From an uncultured bacterium (GTDB taxonomy: Bacteria; Patescibacteriota; Saccharimonadia; Saccharimonadales; Saccharimonadaceae), in the NCBI GenBank assembly GCA_938036745.1, contig CALHWG010000044.1:1-7512 (forward strand): a stretch of DNA of 7,512 nt. Direction: 5' to 3'. The notes beneath the pieces are model-generated. The model did no database searches. It was not told the origin of the DNA and worked only from the letters and a program-made list of their open reading frames with translations. Made by a program: the position numbers and the translations under genes. Positions 6,538-7,512 of this stretch are shown here, piece by piece. How positions within the stretch are numbered: position 1 is the first letter of the stretch; the number at the start of each line of letters is the position of its first letter.

Positions 6538-6566
6538 TGGTTTTTGTTGCGTTAAATTTAATATTC

Positions 6567-6603
6567 AATAAAATAAAGCACCAGACCAGTTTTTGGCTGG
6601 TGC
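6567..6603 (-). terminator. Rho-independent terminator (or attenuator) between the small ORF and ftsL
   Basis: On the minus strand GCACCAG pairs with CTGGTGC (seven bp), extended inward by CCA/TGG with one bulged base and a five-base loop. The T-rich tract TTTATTTTATT follows immediately. This is a good intrinsic terminator for transcription coming from rsmH and the small ORF. It lies 57 nt after the small ORF's stop and 29 nt before the ftsL-like ATG. On the plus strand the tail is not a clean T-run and no plus gene exists, so the minus-strand reading is preferred. Confidence 0.85.
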
Positions 6604-6660
6604 CTTAAAGTTTAGTTTCTGTTTTAAATTTTTGTTTTTGTTTTTCGAAAGTGTCAAATA

Positions 6661-6726
6661 CTATCGAAAATTAACTTTTACGCGAGCTTGTTCGTTAGCG
6701 TAGCTTACTTTGATTGTTTTTGGCAT
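6661..6726 (-). CDS. Unrecognised 21-residue small protein downstream of rsmH
   Basis: A 22-codon ORF starts at ATG 6724-6726 and ends at TAG 6661-6663. The product begins MPKTIKVSYA, continues NEQAR and ends VKVNFR. It is basic, with no hydrophobic membrane segment; alternating residues could form one or two beta strands. I do not recognise it. Evidence for translation: a near-perfect Shine-Dalgarno (AAGGAGG) four bases upstream, a start 18 nt after the rsmH stop, and an intrinsic terminator downstream that closes the transcript. Its codons are notably richer in C-ending forms (ATC, AGC, TAC, AAC, CGC) than the neighbours, which prefer A/T-ending codons; this can mark high expression. It could be a functional microprotein co-expressed with RsmH, or a leader peptide governing the downstream terminator. 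No function can be assigned. Confidence 0.65.
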   Translation of the reverse strand: MPKTIKVSYANEQARVKVNFR

Positions 6727-6730
6727 CTCG

Positions 6731-6737
6731 CCTCCTT
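6731..6737 (-). promoter_or_regulatory. Strong ribosome binding site of the small ORF
   Basis: AAGGAGG on the minus strand is followed by a four-base spacer (CGAG) and ATG. It lies in the 18-nt gap after the rsmH stop. Together with the murG site it is the best Shine-Dalgarno in the window, and it is the main support for calling the short ORF a gene. Confidence 0.75.
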
Positions 6738-6744
6738 TTGTTTT

Positions 6745-7512
6745 TTATTTTCTAATGCTCACTCGCAAATTTGCGCTGCGGGCTCGCGGATTATTAACAT
6801 CTTCTTTCGCGCCATCAAGCGGTTTTTTGGTAATTGTCTGAAATTTAGACTCCAAACCTTTTTTCGAATCATCTTTGAAATAATTCTTCACTATTTTATC
6901 TTCAAGACTGTGAAAAGTTATAATTCCAACTCTTCCACCTGAATTTAACAGTTTCGGAAGCAATTTTAAAACCTCCTCAACTTGTTGAAGTTCATTATTT
7001 ACTGCGATTCGAATCGCCTGAAAAGTGCGCGTTGCGGGGTGCGTTTTTTGCCAACCGCCTTTGTGCACGCTTAAAATTAAATCAGCCAGCTGCGTTGTGG
7101 TCTCAATTCTCTGCTTTTTTCGAACTTCTAAAATTTTCGAAACGATTCTTTCAGCAAAACCACGCTTTTCTTCACCAAATTCAATTAAAATTTGCAAAAG
7201 TTCATTCTTGCTTGCGAAATTCACAATATCTGCCGCTGTTTTTTTCTGCGCAGGATTCATTCGCATATCAAGTGGGCCATCTTTTCGAAAAGAAAACCCC
7301 CTTTCTGCAATATCTAACTGAGGTGAAGAAACACCCAAATCTGCCAAAATTATATCAAATTTTTGACCTCTTTTTACCAATTCTTTTGCGGCCGAAAGAA
7401 AATCTTTGTGCAAAATCTCTACACCTTCATTTTTAAACCGTTGAAGCGTGCGAATTGCATTTTCATCTCTATCAACTAAAACCGAGTTTTCGAAATTCTC
7501 GGTTATACGCAA
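6745..7512 (-). CDS. rsmH: RsmH (MraW), 16S rRNA m4C1402 methyltransferase, N-terminus beyond the right edge
   Basis: RsmH uses S-adenosylmethionine to methylate N4 of C1402 in 16S rRNA, in the ribosomal decoding centre. The visible 255 residues are the body and C-terminus of a protein normally about 300-315 long. Landmarks are VDRDENAI (13-20, acidic strand end that binds the SAM ribose), DLGVSSPQLD (58-67) and the family signature ERGFSFRKDGPLDMRMNP (70-87). Further on are HPATRTFQAIRIAVNNEL (158-175), FHSLEDKIVKNYF (200-212) and the C-terminal NPRARSANLRV (241-251). The N-terminal SAM-binding GGGGHS loop is not in the window, and the frame is still open at the last base; the TTG at the edge is not a real start. 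It ends 18 nt before the small ORF. RsmH at the head of dcw clusters is a widespread arrangement. Confidence 0.96.
   Translation of the reverse strand: MRITENFENSVLVDRDENAIRTLQRFKNEGVEILHKDFLSAAKELVKRGQKFDIILADLGVSSPQLDIAERGFSFRKDGPLDMRMNPAQKKTAADIVNFASKNELLQILIEFGEEKRGFAERIVSKILEVRKKQRIETTTQLADLILSVHKGGWQKTHPATRTFQAIRIAVNNELQQVEEVLKLLPKLLNSGGRVGIITFHSLEDKIVKNYFKDDSKKGLESKFQTITKKPLDGAKEDVNNPRARSANLRVSIRK

Larger units (their letters stand above)
191..7494. repeat. Dispersed palindromic hexamer TTCGAA, 30 copies
   Basis: Reading by eye, TTCGAA starts at 191, 1063, 1156, 1228, 1559, 1660, 1886, 2368, 2588, 2789, 3025, 3243, 3258, 3510, 4017, 4648, 4692, 4731, 4866, 5765, 5966, 6239, 6308, 6644, 6863, 7008, 7119, 7136, 7284 and 7489. 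A rough base-composition expectation is two to three copies. The flanks are usually T-rich before and A-rich after (TTTTCGAAAA-like). Copies occur in all codon phases and once between genes (6644). Function unknown; see findings. Confidence 0.75.

Noticed and set aside
6652..6657. Perfect TTGACA -35 box after the small ORF
   Set aside because: No acceptable -10 is present at 15-19 nt; the downstream stretch is A-rich (CAAAAACAAAAA). An isolated hexamer is weak evidence for a promoter driving ftsL.
6688..6942. Plus-strand ORF spanning the small ORF and the rsmH 3' end
   Set aside because: Phe/Ile/Ser-rich shadow product with no Shine-Dalgarno; the minus-strand features explain the sequence better.
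7025..7436. Two overlapping plus-strand ORFs opposite rsmH
   Set aside because: Mutually overlapping shadows of the conserved RsmH frame with no recognisable domain.
7510..7512. TTG at the window edge as the rsmH start
   Set aside because: The SAM-binding GGGGHS region of RsmH must lie upstream; the frame is simply cut by the window.
1..7512. UGA recoding as in Gracilibacteria/SR1, tRNAs, CRISPR arrays or mobile elements
   Set aside because: All genes read as full-length family members with the standard code, and no cloverleaf, spaced repeat array, transposase or terminal inverted repeat was seen.

Overview
The window holds one co-directional block of cell-division and cell-wall genes (a dcw cluster), all on the minus strand. 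In transcription order, from right to left: rsmH (5' end off the right edge), an unannotated 21-codon ORF followed by a Rho-independent terminator, an ftsL/divIC-like gene, a class B penicillin-binding protein gene (ftsI type), mraY, ftsW, murG and an ftsQ/divIB-like gene that runs off the left edge. No plus-strand gene, tRNA, rRNA, CRISPR array or mobile element was found. No gene-free stretch exceeds 300 bases.

Organism: GC content looks to be in the mid-to-upper 30s percent (estimated by eye). All genes read through with the standard bacterial code, so UGA is not recoded. The compact cluster, the absence of the soluble Mur ligases from their usual slots, the long basic N-terminal tails on the division proteins and the divergent MraY motifs suggest a streamlined Patescibacteria/CPR bacterium, with a Saccharibacteria-like lineage my best guess. 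This is inference; no 16S or other marker is present.

How the genes work together: MraY makes lipid I, MurG converts it to lipid II, FtsW polymerises lipid II into glycan, and the class B PBP cross-links it. The FtsL- and FtsQ-like bitopic proteins would be the regulatory scaffold of the FtsQLB-FtsWI septal machine. RsmH methylates 16S rRNA and is the customary first or second gene of the cluster.

Expression layout: pbp-mraY-ftsW-murG are packed with gaps of 9 and 1 nt and then a 65-nt overlap (ftsW/murG), so they are probably translationally coupled. Strong Shine-Dalgarno sequences precede murG and the small ORF, and a weaker one precedes mraY. Genes pbp and ftsQ have no Shine-Dalgarno but carry extended -10 boxes ending 8-9 nt before the ATG, the geometry of leaderless mRNAs. 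An intrinsic terminator splits rsmH plus the small ORF from the division/wall genes.

Points most worth a second look: the small ORF with its terminator; a roughly twelve-fold excess of the palindrome TTCGAA (30 copies, in all three codon phases); the leaderless-type promoters; the ftsW/murG overlap; and lineage-specific changes in FtsW and MraY.
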